From Acidithiobacillus sp. (GTDB lineage: Bacteria > Pseudomonadota > Gammaproteobacteria > Acidithiobacillales > Acidithiobacillaceae): 7,695 nt of DNA. Both the position numbers and the translations under genes were made by a program. This document shows positions 1 to 6,955 of this stretch, piece after piece. The stretch lies in assembly GCA_027445725.1 (NCBI GenBank), contig DAIAVG010000065.1:1-7695 (forward strand), written 5' to 3'. Below the pieces are notes generated by a model that had not been told where the DNA came from, did not search any database, and saw only the letters and a list, made by a program, of their open reading frames with translations. The number at the start of each line of letters is the position of its first letter. Positions within the stretch are counted from its first letter, which is position 1.

Positions 1-1037
1 ATGAAGGTGCCGTGAATCACGATCCCCAGCTTATGGCAGTCGGCGGTAAATTTACGCGCCGCCTCGACCTTGAGGCCCTTCTTGATGTTGTTGAGGATCT
101 GCTGGTCGCCAGACTCATAGCCCACCAGCAACAGGCGCAGGCCATTTTCACGCAGTACCTTGAGGGTCTCATAAGGCACATTGGCCTTGGCATTGCAGGA
201 CCAGGTCACACCGAGCTTGCCGAGACCGCGGGCGATCTCTTCGGCACGGGGACGATCATCCGTAAAAGTGTCGTCGTCGAAGAAGATTTCCTTGACCTGC
301 GGAAAGTTCTTCTGGATATAGCGCACCTCGTCAATGACGCTGGCGGCGCTGCGCGTGCGATAGCGATGTCCGCCGACAGTCTGCGGCCAGAGGCAGAAGG
401 TGCACTGCGAACGGCAACCGCGCCCGGTGTAAAAAGAAATATAGGGGTGCTTCAGATAGCCAATGAAATAGTCTTCAATGTGCAGATCGCGCTTGTACAC
501 TTCGGAGACGAAGGGCAAAGCATCCATGTCTTCAATCATGGTGCGATCAGGATTATGGACAATCTGACCATTTCCGGAGCGATAGGTGATACCGTCCACT
601 TCACTGAGGGGTCGCCCTTCCGCCACTTCCTTGAGGGTGTAGTCAAACTCTTCGCGGGCGACAAAATCGACCGCGGTGGAGGCTTGCAGGGATTCTTCCG
701 GCTCTACGGCCACCTTGGCGCCGACCATGCCAATCAGCATCTCGGGGTAGTGCTCCTTGAGCAACTCGGCCATGCGCACATCCGAAGGGAAAGACGGCGT
801 GCTGGTGTGGATAATGCAGAGATCATACGCAGCAGCCACCTGCAGGGTTTCTTCAACACTGACATCCCCTGGAGGGGCATCCAGCAAACGACTGCCGGGG
901 ATCATGGCGGCGGGTTGGGCCAGCCAGGTGGGGAACCAGAAAGAGCGAATTTCCCGCTTGGCCTGATAGCGCGAACCGGCACCACCGTCGAATCCCTCAA
1001 AAGAAGGGGCTTGCAAGAAAAGGGTTTTCATCGTCAT
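1..1037 (-). CDS. hpnJ: HpnJ, radical SAM enzyme of hopanoid side-chain maturation (3' end outside window)
   Basis: Read on the minus strand from ATG at 1037-1035, this frame stays open to the window edge: 345 complete codons, missing roughly the last quarter of a family of about 470 residues (recalled length). Residues 1-170 resemble the cobalamin-binding-like domain found ahead of many radical SAM cores. The [4Fe-4S] motif CxxxCxxC is visible as C208, C212 and C215 (CRSQCTFC), followed by IFFDDDTF at 251-258 and LLLVGYESG at 302-310, typical of B12-type radical SAM barrels. In the known pathway HpnJ contracts the glucosamine ring on bacteriohopanetetrol to a cyclitol ether. The start overlaps the hpnI stop as ATGA, and GGAG at 1048-1045 lies seven bases upstream. 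A second in-frame ATG at 1031 would leave a spacing of 13, so the first is preferred. HpnI next door strengthens the assignment; it is cytoplasmic by its lack of membrane segments. Confidence 0.93.
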   Translation of the reverse strand, partial: MTMKTLFLQAPSFEGFDGGAGSRYQAKREIRSFWFPTWLAQPAAMIPGSRLLDAPPGDVSVEETLQVAAAYDLCIIHTSTPSFPSDVRMAELLKEHYPEMLIGMVGAKVAVEPEESLQASTAVDFVAREEFDYTLKEVAEGRPLSEVDGITYRSGNGQIVHNPDRTMIEDMDALPFVSEVYKRDLHIEDYFIGYLKHPYISFYTGRGCRSQCTFCLWPQTVGGHRYRTRSAASVIDEVRYIQKNFPQVKEIFFDDDTFTDDRPRAEEIARGLGKLGVTWSCNAKANVPYETLKVLRENGLRLLLVGYESGDQQILNNIKKGLKVEAARKFTADCHKLGIVIHGTF

Positions 1038-2194
1038 TGTTTTGCTCCGTCATGGCCACCCATCCGCCCGTCGGCGCCGATGGCAAATTGCGACCCTCGC
1101 CAGGCGACGTGCCGCGCGAAAAGGGCGTGAAACCAAATCCACAGGCCCAGAAAATCTCCCAGCAGGGCCACTCCGAAGGAGTCGCCTGCACTGAGTTTGT
1201 GCATAATTTGCCTATGGTACACGAGGCGCAAGAGGAGAACCACACCCAGAGGCAGCCCGCCCCACAGGCCCATCCAGGGTGCCAGCAGGAGTACCAGCGG
1301 CAGCGGATAACTCAAAAAGGAGAACGCGTGCCCCAGCGGCTGTACCGATCGCGTGGTGCGCGACCAGCGCAAGGCATGCTGATAAAATGACCGGAAACCG
1401 GCCTCTTGAACCTCGGTGTCGACCACATAATCCGCCAACAGGGTGTGTTGCCCCAACTGGCGGCTGTAGGCGCCGAGCCAGTAATCATCCGCCAGTTGGT
1501 TCGCTAATCTGGGCAAGCCGCCAAAAGCCTCCAGCGTCCCGCGACGCAAGGCCATGGTCGCCCCGCCACAGAAGATATTTGGACCCAGGCGCGCCGCCAC
1601 CAGCACCGAAGGCAGAAAAAGACTGTTCACCTGGCTGGCCAATACCCGCGACCAGAAGGTAGCCGCTGGCCGTGCCCGGTAGAGGCAGGTGACCACGCCC
1701 ACATCCCTATTTTGCAGGGGTGCGCAAATCTGGCGCAGATAACGGGGGCCGACGGCAATGTCCGCGTCACTGATCACCAAAGTGTCATAACGACAGGCGG
1801 CGAGGATGCCCGCCAGGTTGTTGACCTTGGGATTACTGCCGATACGCGCTTCTGTACACACCCAGTACAGCGACAAGGCCGGAAACTCGGCTTGCAGACG
1901 TTGCACTACGGCGATAGCCGGATCGGTCGGGCGCTGCACGCCAAAAACAATTTCGAATGCCGGATAGTCCTGTGCGCAAAAACTGTGCAGAGCGCTGTAG
2001 AGATTATCCTCATCGCCATGCAGGGGCTTGAGCACGCTGACGGCGGGCCAGTCACACAAGATATCCTCCGTGGCAGCAGCATCGCGCTCCGGCAACACCG
2101 GATGCCAGCGTCCGACCGCCCAGAGCGTCAGCAACAGATAAATTACGGCGGCCAGAGAGAGCAGCGCCGCAAAGCCACCTATCCACCAGAGCAT
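1034..2194 (-). CDS. hpnI: HpnI, membrane-associated hopanoid glycosyltransferase (family 2, ceramide-glucosyltransferase-like)
   Basis: A 386-residue protein with an N-terminal membrane segment (about residues 3-28) and two hydrophobic C-terminal stretches (about 296-325 and 338-360). The GT-A domain lies between them. It begins at SVLKPLHG (53-60), followed by NPKVNNL (121-127), the metal/nucleotide-binding SDADI (142-146; D143, D145), ADDYWLG (235-241, candidate catalytic Asp pair) and HALRW (273-277) at the place of the (Q/R)xxRW motif. This order is that of ceramide glucosyltransferases. In the known pathway HpnI transfers N-acetylglucosamine to bacteriohopanetetrol at the inner membrane, before HpnK and HpnJ act. 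ATG at 2194 is the furthest upstream start possible: the codons back to an in-frame TAG at 2236 contain no ATG, GTG or TTG. It follows hpnA by 39 bases and has no clear Shine-Dalgarno sequence. HpnB, another hopanoid glycosyltransferase, is the main alternative, but the ceramide-type motifs and the hpnJ neighbour favour HpnI. Confidence 0.92.
   Translation of the reverse strand: MLWWIGGFAALLSLAAVIYLLLTLWAVGRWHPVLPERDAAATEDILCDWPAVSVLKPLHGDEDNLYSALHSFCAQDYPAFEIVFGVQRPTDPAIAVVQRLQAEFPALSLYWVCTEARIGSNPKVNNLAGILAACRYDTLVISDADIAVGPRYLRQICAPLQNRDVGVVTCLYRARPAATFWSRVLASQVNSLFLPSVLVAARLGPNIFCGGATMALRRGTLEAFGGLPRLANQLADDYWLGAYSRQLGQHTLLADYVVDTEVQEAGFRSFYQHALRWSRTTRSVQPLGHAFSFLSYPLPLVLLLAPWMGLWGGLPLGVVLLLRLVYHRQIMHKLSAGDSFGVALLGDFLGLWIWFHALFARHVAWRGSQFAIGADGRMGGHDGAKQ
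1045..1048 (-). promoter_or_regulatory. Ribosome binding site for hpnJ
   Basis: GGAG on the minus strand lies inside the last codons of hpnI. It has a 7-base spacer to ATG at 1037 and 13 bases to the alternative ATG at 1031. It therefore favours the upstream start and the ATGA overlap with hpnI. Confidence 0.6.
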
Positions 2195-2233
2195 AAGCGC
2201 GCCGAAGCGGTGACCGTCAGACCGACAGGCACG

Positions 2234-3223
2234 CTATAAGTAGTGATGCTCAGCAAACCATTGTACCGCATCCCGCAAGGCTTCCTCCGCAGGACGATGG
2301 GTATAGCGCAAGACCTGCTCCGCCTTGGCAGACGAAAAATACATCTTGTGCGCGGCCATACGCAGCTCGTCCGTCGTCACCAATGGCGTCCCCCTGCCGC
2401 GTAGCCGCACCACGCCCTCCGCCCCCCAGGCCAGGGGATAGAGCAGGCGGCGCGGGATACGCAGCCACGGCGAGCGATGTCCGGTAAGACCAGCAATTCG
2501 GGTGAGGATCGCCGCCAGGGGGAGATTGTCGCCGCCGAGAATATAGCGTTCCCCCACCTGACCGTCGGCAAAGGCCTGCCAATGGCCCATGGCCACATCA
2601 TCTACATGCACCACATTCAGACCGGTATCGACATAAGCCGGCAGGCGACCCGCCGCGGCATCGCGCACCATCCGCCCGGTGGGGGTCGGCTTGCGATCCG
2701 CCGGGCCTATGGGCGTAGAGGGGTTGACGATGACGATGGGCGCGCCTTCATCCTGGCAAAGAGCACGCAGCGCCTCCTCAGCAAGATATTTGGAGCGCTT
2801 ATAGTGACCGATCATATCTTCCAAACGCGAGGGAGCTTCTTCATCCGCTTCACGGCCATCGGCGTAGTGACCGAGCACGGCGACACTACTGGTATAGATG
2901 ATGCGCTCCACTCCGGCATTGAGCGCCGCGCGTATCAGACGTCCGCTGCCGCCCACATTGGCGGCGTACATGGCGCGCGGTTCGGGCACCCAGAGCCGAT
3001 AATCCGCAGCGACGTGAAAAACCGCCTGACAGCCGGCTACGGCGCGGTCCAGAGCCGGACCATCGGTAAGGTCGCCGACGGCCAACTCCACGTTCAGACC
3101 TTCCCAGTTGCTCGGATCAGCACTCGCCCGGTGCAGCACCCGCACTTCCAGGCCTTCGGCCAGCAAGCGGCGTAACACCGCACCGCCGACGAAACCCGAT
3201 GCTCCGGTCAGCAAGGCTTTCAT
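2234..3223 (-). CDS. hpnA: HpnA, NAD(P)-dependent extended SDR (dihydroflavonol-reductase/sugar-epimerase-like) of the hopanoid cluster
   Basis: A 329-residue extended short-chain dehydrogenase/reductase. The Rossmann nucleotide-binding motif TGASGFVG is at residues 6-13, an acidic DLTD at 51-54, the catalytic Ser region YTSSVAVLG at 110-118, and the catalytic YxxxK as Y141 and K145 (YKRSK). The conserved NPSTPIGP stretch follows. Length and motifs match HpnA, a family found widely in hopanoid operons. Its exact reaction is not settled; reduction of an aldehyde or ketone on the side chain would suit its fold and place. That role is inference. ATG at 3223 forms an ATGA overlap with the hpnG stop, and GGGAAGG at 3235-3229 lies five bases upstream, so the start is well supported. 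The gene ends in TAG at 2234, 39 bases before hpnI. It appears intact and soluble. Confidence 0.93.
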   Translation of the reverse strand: MKALLTGASGFVGGAVLRRLLAEGLEVRVLHRASADPSNWEGLNVELAVGDLTDGPALDRAVAGCQAVFHVAADYRLWVPEPRAMYAANVGGSGRLIRAALNAGVERIIYTSSVAVLGHYADGREADEEAPSRLEDMIGHYKRSKYLAEEALRALCQDEGAPIVIVNPSTPIGPADRKPTPTGRMVRDAAAGRLPAYVDTGLNVVHVDDVAMGHWQAFADGQVGERYILGGDNLPLAAILTRIAGLTGHRSPWLRIPRRLLYPLAWGAEGVVRLRGRGTPLVTTDELRMAAHKMYFSSAKAEQVLRYTHRPAEEALRDAVQWFAEHHYL

Positions 3224-3927
3224 GCGAACCTTCCCGCCTGAATACCCGGCACAGCAACGCGCAAAGTGTTCAGCGCCTTCTGCATCTGCCCGCCCAAACG
3301 TATCAAAGCAGACAACTCAGCAGGATGACGCAATAATCCGCGCATGAACCTGAGCGCCTGCGGGCGCCCATAAGCATCTACACTCCCTGTAGCCACCATC
3401 GGCAGCGACTGATCCGCTGGGTCCACAACACTACGAATGACGATAAAAGGTTGGTCTGCCACATGGGCGGCTGCGGCAATGGCACCACTTTCCATATCCA
3501 CACTTTGCGCCGACGGGTAGTCCACCAGAAATGCTGATTTCGTGGCCATGGACCCGCAAGGGGTATCCACCGAGAGCAGACCCCCACCGTGGACGGGAAG
3601 AGTCAGTGATTTCGCGACGGTCGCGCGCCAGGCCAGATTCACCGTCCAGGTCTGCCCCGACCAGAACACGGTTTCCGGCAACAGCAAATCCCCAGGCTTC
3701 CGTTCCGGCTGCAGAGCGCCTGCGGTGCCCCAGGAAACCAGCCCATCAGTGCCCGCAGCAATCAGCTTACGCGCCGCGGCCGTCGCCCGCTCAGGCCCCA
3801 TGCCAGAAACACACAGCAACATCTGCTCACCTACCTCTATCACCGCATCGTGCGACAGCGCGCCAGCATGGAGAACACGCGCCTCCGCGTCCAGAGCCAC
3901 CACCACCCCTAATCGCGGGCGAGGCAT
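3220..3927 (-). CDS. hpnG: HpnG, adenosylhopane nucleosidase/phosphorylase
   Basis: A 235-residue member of the purine nucleoside phosphorylase/MTA-SAH nucleosidase fold. The N-terminal strand LGVVVALDAEAR (6-17) matches the family's opening motif. SGMGPERA (41-48) and SWGTAG (65-70) are glycine-rich base/phosphate-site loops. VDMESGAIA (143-151) carries the ribose-binding Met-Glu, and SVVDPAD (166-172) places D169 where nucleosidases carry the acid that protonates the leaving base. In the pathway HpnG removes adenine from adenosylhopane made by HpnH, giving the (phospho)ribosyl intermediate of bacteriohopanetetrol. ATG at 3927 overlaps the end of shc by 19 bases, with a modest GGAA at 3937-3934. 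GTG codons at residues 8-10 could initiate but would cut the first strand. The neighbours shc and hpnA make a housekeeping MTA/SAH nucleosidase unlikely. HpnH, its substrate supplier, is absent from the window. Confidence 0.92.
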   Translation of the reverse strand: MPRPRLGVVVALDAEARVLHAGALSHDAVIEVGEQMLLCVSGMGPERATAAARKLIAAGTDGLVSWGTAGALQPERKPGDLLLPETVFWSGQTWTVNLAWRATVAKSLTLPVHGGGLLSVDTPCGSMATKSAFLVDYPSAQSVDMESGAIAAAAHVADQPFIVIRSVVDPADQSLPMVATGSVDAYGRPQALRFMRGLLRHPAELSALIRLGGQMQKALNTLRVAVPGIQAGRFA

Positions 3928-5840
3928 CCCAAATTCCGGTAACGGGCCAGCGCCCAGAGCGGGAAATACCGGCTATAGCCGTGATAAATCAGGTAAAAAA
4001 CCTTGGGGAATCCCGGTGCGTTAAAAAATGGGTCCTGCCAGCACCCATCCCCTTCCTGGTGTGCCTGCAACCAAGCTATACCGCGATGCAAAGCGACACT
4101 ATCCCGATCTCCCGCCGCCATCAGACCGAGACATGCCCAGGCCGTCTGCGCTGCGGTAGAGGTCTGGCCCATGCCGGCGAGACCGGGATCGCCATAGGAA
4201 TCGTTGCTTTCACCCCAACCGCCGTCGCTCTGCTGTACCGCGCGTAACCAGTATGCTGCGCGTTCCATAGCGGGCTTCAGGGAAGGATCATCCAGCTCAG
4301 CCAATGCCATGAGCACGGACCAGGTCCCGTAGACGTAATTGGTCCCCCAGCGCCCCAACCAGGCCCCGGATGACTCCTGTTCACGCAACAGGTAAGCCAC
4401 GGCACGCCGCAAAATATCACGGTCCCGTGGCCGCGCCAAATGCGCCAGAAAGGCCACCACGCGCCCGGTGACATCGGCCGTCGGCGGGTCCAGCAAGGCC
4501 TTGTGATCGGCAAAGGGGATTTCGTTGAGGTAATAGTGGGTATTATCCACGTCATAAGCCCCGAATCCGCCGTTTCTGGATTGCATACCGGCCAACCAGT
4601 TCGCCGCCCTTTCGATACTGTCGCGATCTTCTGCGCGCCCAGCCCGCGCCAGTGCCCAACCTACCGCTGCCGTGTCATCCAGATCCGGATAATAAGGGTT
4701 AGCATATTGAAAGGCCCAACCGCCGCCCGCCAAATTGGGCCGCTGCTCCCGCCAGTCGCCGGGTTCGGCACCAATCTGCCGGTCCTTGAGCCACTGGATA
4801 CCGCTTTGTACCGCCGGAGACACCTCGCCATCCTGCTCCAGCAGCGCATGGAGCGCGAGGCAAGTGTCCCAGACCGGAGACACACAGGGCTGACAGTAAG
4901 CGTCGGTCGCTCGCTCCACCACCAATTTGCGCAGGGCTGCCCCCGTTTGCTGGCGATAGACATGGTCGGACGAATAACCGAGCAGCTCCAACGCCTCGTG
5001 GGCATTCACCATGGCCGGAAAAATGCCATTCAGGCCATCCTCCCCATTGATTCGCGCTGTAAACCACGCCTCCGCCTTCTTCACGGCTCGGCGCCGGATA
5101 CGCTGGGGTATCCAGTCCTCCATCAACCGCCAAAATCGATCCAGAGACAAAAAGAGATTGGCCACAATCCCTTGCCGGGCATGGCTGAAATAGTCCGCAA
5201 TCTGTTCCGGCGGCCGCCGGAACAGTTCGCGGATATGCACCTGCAATGGATTTTTGGCACGTGCCTTGAGGCTGCACAAGATAAACAGCGGCACCATCAC
5301 CGTGCGCGACCATGACGCCACCTTATAAATTTGAAAGGGAAACCAGCGCGGCAACAGCATGATTTCCACCGGAATGAAAGGCACGGCCCGCCACGGCACC
5401 TGGGCAAAAAGCGCCAAGGTAATGCGCGTGAACACATTGGCGTGTTCCGCTCCGCCATGCGCCAGGATCGCCTCACGGGCGCGCCGCATATGTGGTAGCT
5501 CCGGAGCATCCCCGGCCAGCTTCAGTGCATAATAGGCCTTTACCGAAGCGCTCAGGTCAAAACGGCCTCCGTAATAGAGAGGCCAGCCGCCGTGATCCGC
5601 CTGTTTATTGCGCAGATAGACGGCCATCTTGGCCTCCAGAGACGTATCGCGCTCGTCCATGTAGTGCTGCATCAGAATATATTCGGCAGGGATAGTGCAA
5701 TCGGCTTCAAACTCGAAGCACCAGTGACCATCTTCCGCTTGCAGATTACCTAGCGCGGTGCGCGCCTCAGCTATCACCCGATCCAGCGACGCGCGAAAAA
5801 TGCTCGAACTGTAGCGCACGGGTTGCAGGATACGATTCAT
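3909..5840 (-). CDS. shc: Squalene-hopene cyclase
   Basis: A 643-residue protein of normal family length. It carries the diagnostic DxDD motif as DLDD at residues 386-389 (D388 is the expected proton donor), with SPVWDT (321-326) ahead of it. QW-type repeats recur: QAEDGHW (34-40), QADHGGW (80-86), QSRNGGF (420-426), QESSGAW (488-494), QQSDGGW (536-542) and QEGDGCW (595-601). The C-terminus has the conserved NAPGFPKVFYLIYH segment (607-620). The enzyme sits in the inner face of the membrane and folds squalene into hopene and hopanol. ATG at 5840 was chosen because it overlaps the stop of squalene synthase as ATGA, has AGGG at 5849-5846 region upstream, and yields the family N-terminus. The open frame continues 71 codons further upstream, but that part overlaps the squalene synthase gene and resembles nothing. 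The 3' end overlaps hpnG by 19 bases. Also called hpnF; the oxidosqualene cyclase alternative is excluded by the DxDD form and the neighbours. Confidence 0.97.
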   Translation of the reverse strand: MNRILQPVRYSSSIFRASLDRVIAEARTALGNLQAEDGHWCFEFEADCTIPAEYILMQHYMDERDTSLEAKMAVYLRNKQADHGGWPLYYGGRFDLSASVKAYYALKLAGDAPELPHMRRAREAILAHGGAEHANVFTRITLALFAQVPWRAVPFIPVEIMLLPRWFPFQIYKVASWSRTVMVPLFILCSLKARAKNPLQVHIRELFRRPPEQIADYFSHARQGIVANLFLSLDRFWRLMEDWIPQRIRRRAVKKAEAWFTARINGEDGLNGIFPAMVNAHEALELLGYSSDHVYRQQTGAALRKLVVERATDAYCQPCVSPVWDTCLALHALLEQDGEVSPAVQSGIQWLKDRQIGAEPGDWREQRPNLAGGGWAFQYANPYYPDLDDTAAVGWALARAGRAEDRDSIERAANWLAGMQSRNGGFGAYDVDNTHYYLNEIPFADHKALLDPPTADVTGRVVAFLAHLARPRDRDILRRAVAYLLREQESSGAWLGRWGTNYVYGTWSVLMALAELDDPSLKPAMERAAYWLRAVQQSDGGWGESNDSYGDPGLAGMGQTSTAAQTAWACLGLMAAGDRDSVALHRGIAWLQAHQEGDGCWQDPFFNAPGFPKVFYLIYHGYSRYFPLWALARYRNLGCLARD

Positions 5841-6880
5841 GGTCGCCCTGCAGCAGGAGACTGCGCCAGCGGTTTGACACCCACCCGAAAGCTCAGTTGC
5901 AGGAGCGCGTCGGAACGGTGCAGCAGGCGCGACAGGAATACCACCCGATGCACAATGCTCCGGCTGATTTTTACTTCGCTCCCGGAAGCAAAAGCAGGAT
6001 TTTCGGAAATCCGCCGCAGGGTCAACACCGCCATGGCGATAGCCCAGAGACAAAAATCGCGCATTCCCGTCTGCTCGGCCGGAATCAGTAGCGTATAACG
6101 CAGCGCATCCTGCAAATGCCCAGCGGCAATACCCAGCAGTTCACTGAGGGCCGCCGCAAAAGCCGGATCATGGCTGCCGGGTTGCATCGCGGCAATATCG
6201 CAACCATGACGCTGGAACAGTGCGCGTGGCATCCAACTCACGCCGCGCTGCCAGTCATCCCAGATATCCTTGAGGATGTTGGTCATCTGTAGACCTTGCC
6301 CAAAAGACACCGCGAGCCGCTGCATCTCCGCATCATGCGGCGCCAGTCGCGGCTCATGCTCCACAAAAAGGCTGGTGAGCATTTCGCCGACGACGCCCGC
6401 GACTACATAGCAGTAGCGATCCATCGCCGCCATGTCCGCAAGCCCTTGCAAGGACGCATGTTGCTGAAACTCCGCCATCCCCATACCCATGATCCGCACG
6501 CAGCGGGACAATGCAGCCCGCTGCGTGGGGTTAAGGCTGTGGGTGATGGCAACGACCTCAGGGGTATGACGAATCAGATCGTGCTCAGCTTCGGGCATCG
6601 CTGCCGACAGGCATGCACCGAATGCAGCGGCGAAAGCGGCGGCATCGCCCGCCCCCTCCACCACCTTGAGAAACTCCGTCTGCCAGTAAACCTTTTTTTC
6701 CCAGGGCAAATCCGGATCGTCTTCTATGGTGTCAGCAATTCGGCACAACAGGTAGCCATTACCGACCGCGTCCCGCAAGGCTTCCGGCAACTGGGGAATC
6801 GTCAGGGCGAAAGTCCGCGAAACAGCCTGGAGGCTTTGTGCCTGGTACGCCAAAGCCTGCGCCAGCGCCGCCGTCAACAT
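5837..6880 (-). CDS. sqs: Squalene synthase (single-enzyme, eukaryote-like farnesyl-diphosphate farnesyltransferase type)
   Basis: A 347-residue trans-isoprenyl diphosphate synthase of the squalene/phytoene synthase family. It condenses two farnesyl diphosphates and should reduce presqualene diphosphate to squalene with NADPH, feeding Shc directly. The first Asp motif is DTIED (50-54) inside YLLCRIADTIEDD, preceded by SRTFAL (21-26). YCYVVAGVVG (156-165) matches the YCxxVAGxVG signature, and GLQMTNILKDIWDD (196-209) carries the second Asp motif as D205, D208 and D209. A hydrophobic FCLWAIAMAVLTLRR (276-290) matches the long C-terminal helix of one-step squalene synthases. HpnC and HpnD are shorter and instead resemble CrtB. 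ATG at 6880 is chosen: AGGA sits four bases upstream and the family homology begins just after it. In-frame TTG at 6904 and 6934 would add 8 or 18 residues. The gene ends as ATGA with shc. Catalytic type is inferred from motifs. Confidence 0.87.
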   Translation of the reverse strand: MLTAALAQALAYQAQSLQAVSRTFALTIPQLPEALRDAVGNGYLLCRIADTIEDDPDLPWEKKVYWQTEFLKVVEGAGDAAAFAAAFGACLSAAMPEAEHDLIRHTPEVVAITHSLNPTQRAALSRCVRIMGMGMAEFQQHASLQGLADMAAMDRYCYVVAGVVGEMLTSLFVEHEPRLAPHDAEMQRLAVSFGQGLQMTNILKDIWDDWQRGVSWMPRALFQRHGCDIAAMQPGSHDPAFAAALSELLGIAAGHLQDALRYTLLIPAEQTGMRDFCLWAIAMAVLTLRRISENPAFASGSEVKISRSIVHRVVFLSRLLHRSDALLQLSFRVGVKPLAQSPAAGRP

Positions 6881-6900
6881 GCGGTCCTGTCTGGTGACAT
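6874..6900 (-). other. Eight-codon leader-like ORF overlapping the squalene synthase start
   Basis: ATG at 6900-6898 lies five bases after the best Shine-Dalgarno sequence in the region (AAGGAG). It is out of frame with squalene synthase and encodes only MSPDRTAC before TGA at 6876-6874. That stop lies across the squalene synthase start (ATGTTGA), the geometry expected of termination-reinitiation coupling. It may be a real leader peptide, a chance short frame, or the sign of a one-base sequence error that hides a longer N-terminus. Nothing in the eight residues suggests attenuation by a particular amino acid. Confidence 0.35.
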
Positions 6901-6905
6901 CCAAA

Positions 6906-6911
6906 CTCCTT
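6906..6911 (-). promoter_or_regulatory. Strong Shine-Dalgarno sequence upstream of squalene synthase
   Basis: AAGGAG on the minus strand has the best match to the ribosome-binding consensus in the gap. It is ideally placed (5 bases) for the out-of-frame ATG at 6900. It is too close (1 base) to the in-frame TTG at 6904 and too far (25 bases) from the ATG at 6880. This is why the start of the squalene synthase gene is not simple. Confidence 0.6.
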
Positions 6912-6924
6912 ATTCTATTTGTCC

Positions 6925-6941
6925 GGGTGTGCAAAACACCC
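6925..6941 (-). promoter_or_regulatory. Perfect 6-bp hairpin in the squalene synthase leader
   Basis: On the minus strand GGGTGT (6941-6936) and ACACCC (6930-6925) are perfect inverted repeats separated by five bases (TTTGC). No run of T follows on either strand, so it does not look like an intrinsic terminator for gpsA. It lies between the candidate promoter and the AAGGAG, so it could form near the 5' end of the hopanoid mRNA or be a protein-binding palindrome. Confidence 0.35.
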
Positions 6942-6955
6942 TGTCATCTGGCGGC

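Noticed and set aside
12..1130. Plus-strand open frame of 372 codons
   Set aside because: It lies antisense to hpnJ, whose minus-strand product has a clear CxxxCxxC radical SAM motif. The plus-strand translation shows no recognisable domain, and long antisense frames are common in GC-rich coding DNA.
4440..5315. Plus-strand open frame of 291 codons
   Set aside because: Antisense to the core of shc, including the DxDD region. It shows no domain, and the minus-strand gene explains the openness of the frame.
5841..6053. A 71-codon upstream extension of the shc frame
   Set aside because: It overlaps the 3' end of squalene synthase and has no cyclase features. The ATG at 5840 with an ATGA overlap gives the normal length of 643 residues.
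2271..6785. A 15-base repeat shared by 2271-2285 and 6771-6785
   Set aside because: Both copies lie in coding sequence and encode the same short peptide EALRD in unrelated proteins (HpnA and squalene synthase). Chance plus codon preference explains it.
5837..6880. HpnC or HpnD identity for the synthase
   Set aside because: The DTIED context, the VAGxVG signature and the long hydrophobic C-terminal helix match one-step squalene synthases better than the CrtB-like HpnC/HpnD pair, and no second copy or hpnE is present beside it.
6912..6917. TAGAAT as a -10 box
   Set aside because: It is a good hexamer but no acceptable -35 lies 16-18 bases upstream, and the resulting transcript would begin after the AAGGAG.
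6881..6934. TTG at 6934 as the squalene synthase start
   Set aside because: It adds 18 residues not expected in the family and falls within the loop of the hairpin. Its ribosome site is weak. The ATG at 6880 fits homology better, although the true start remains uncertain.
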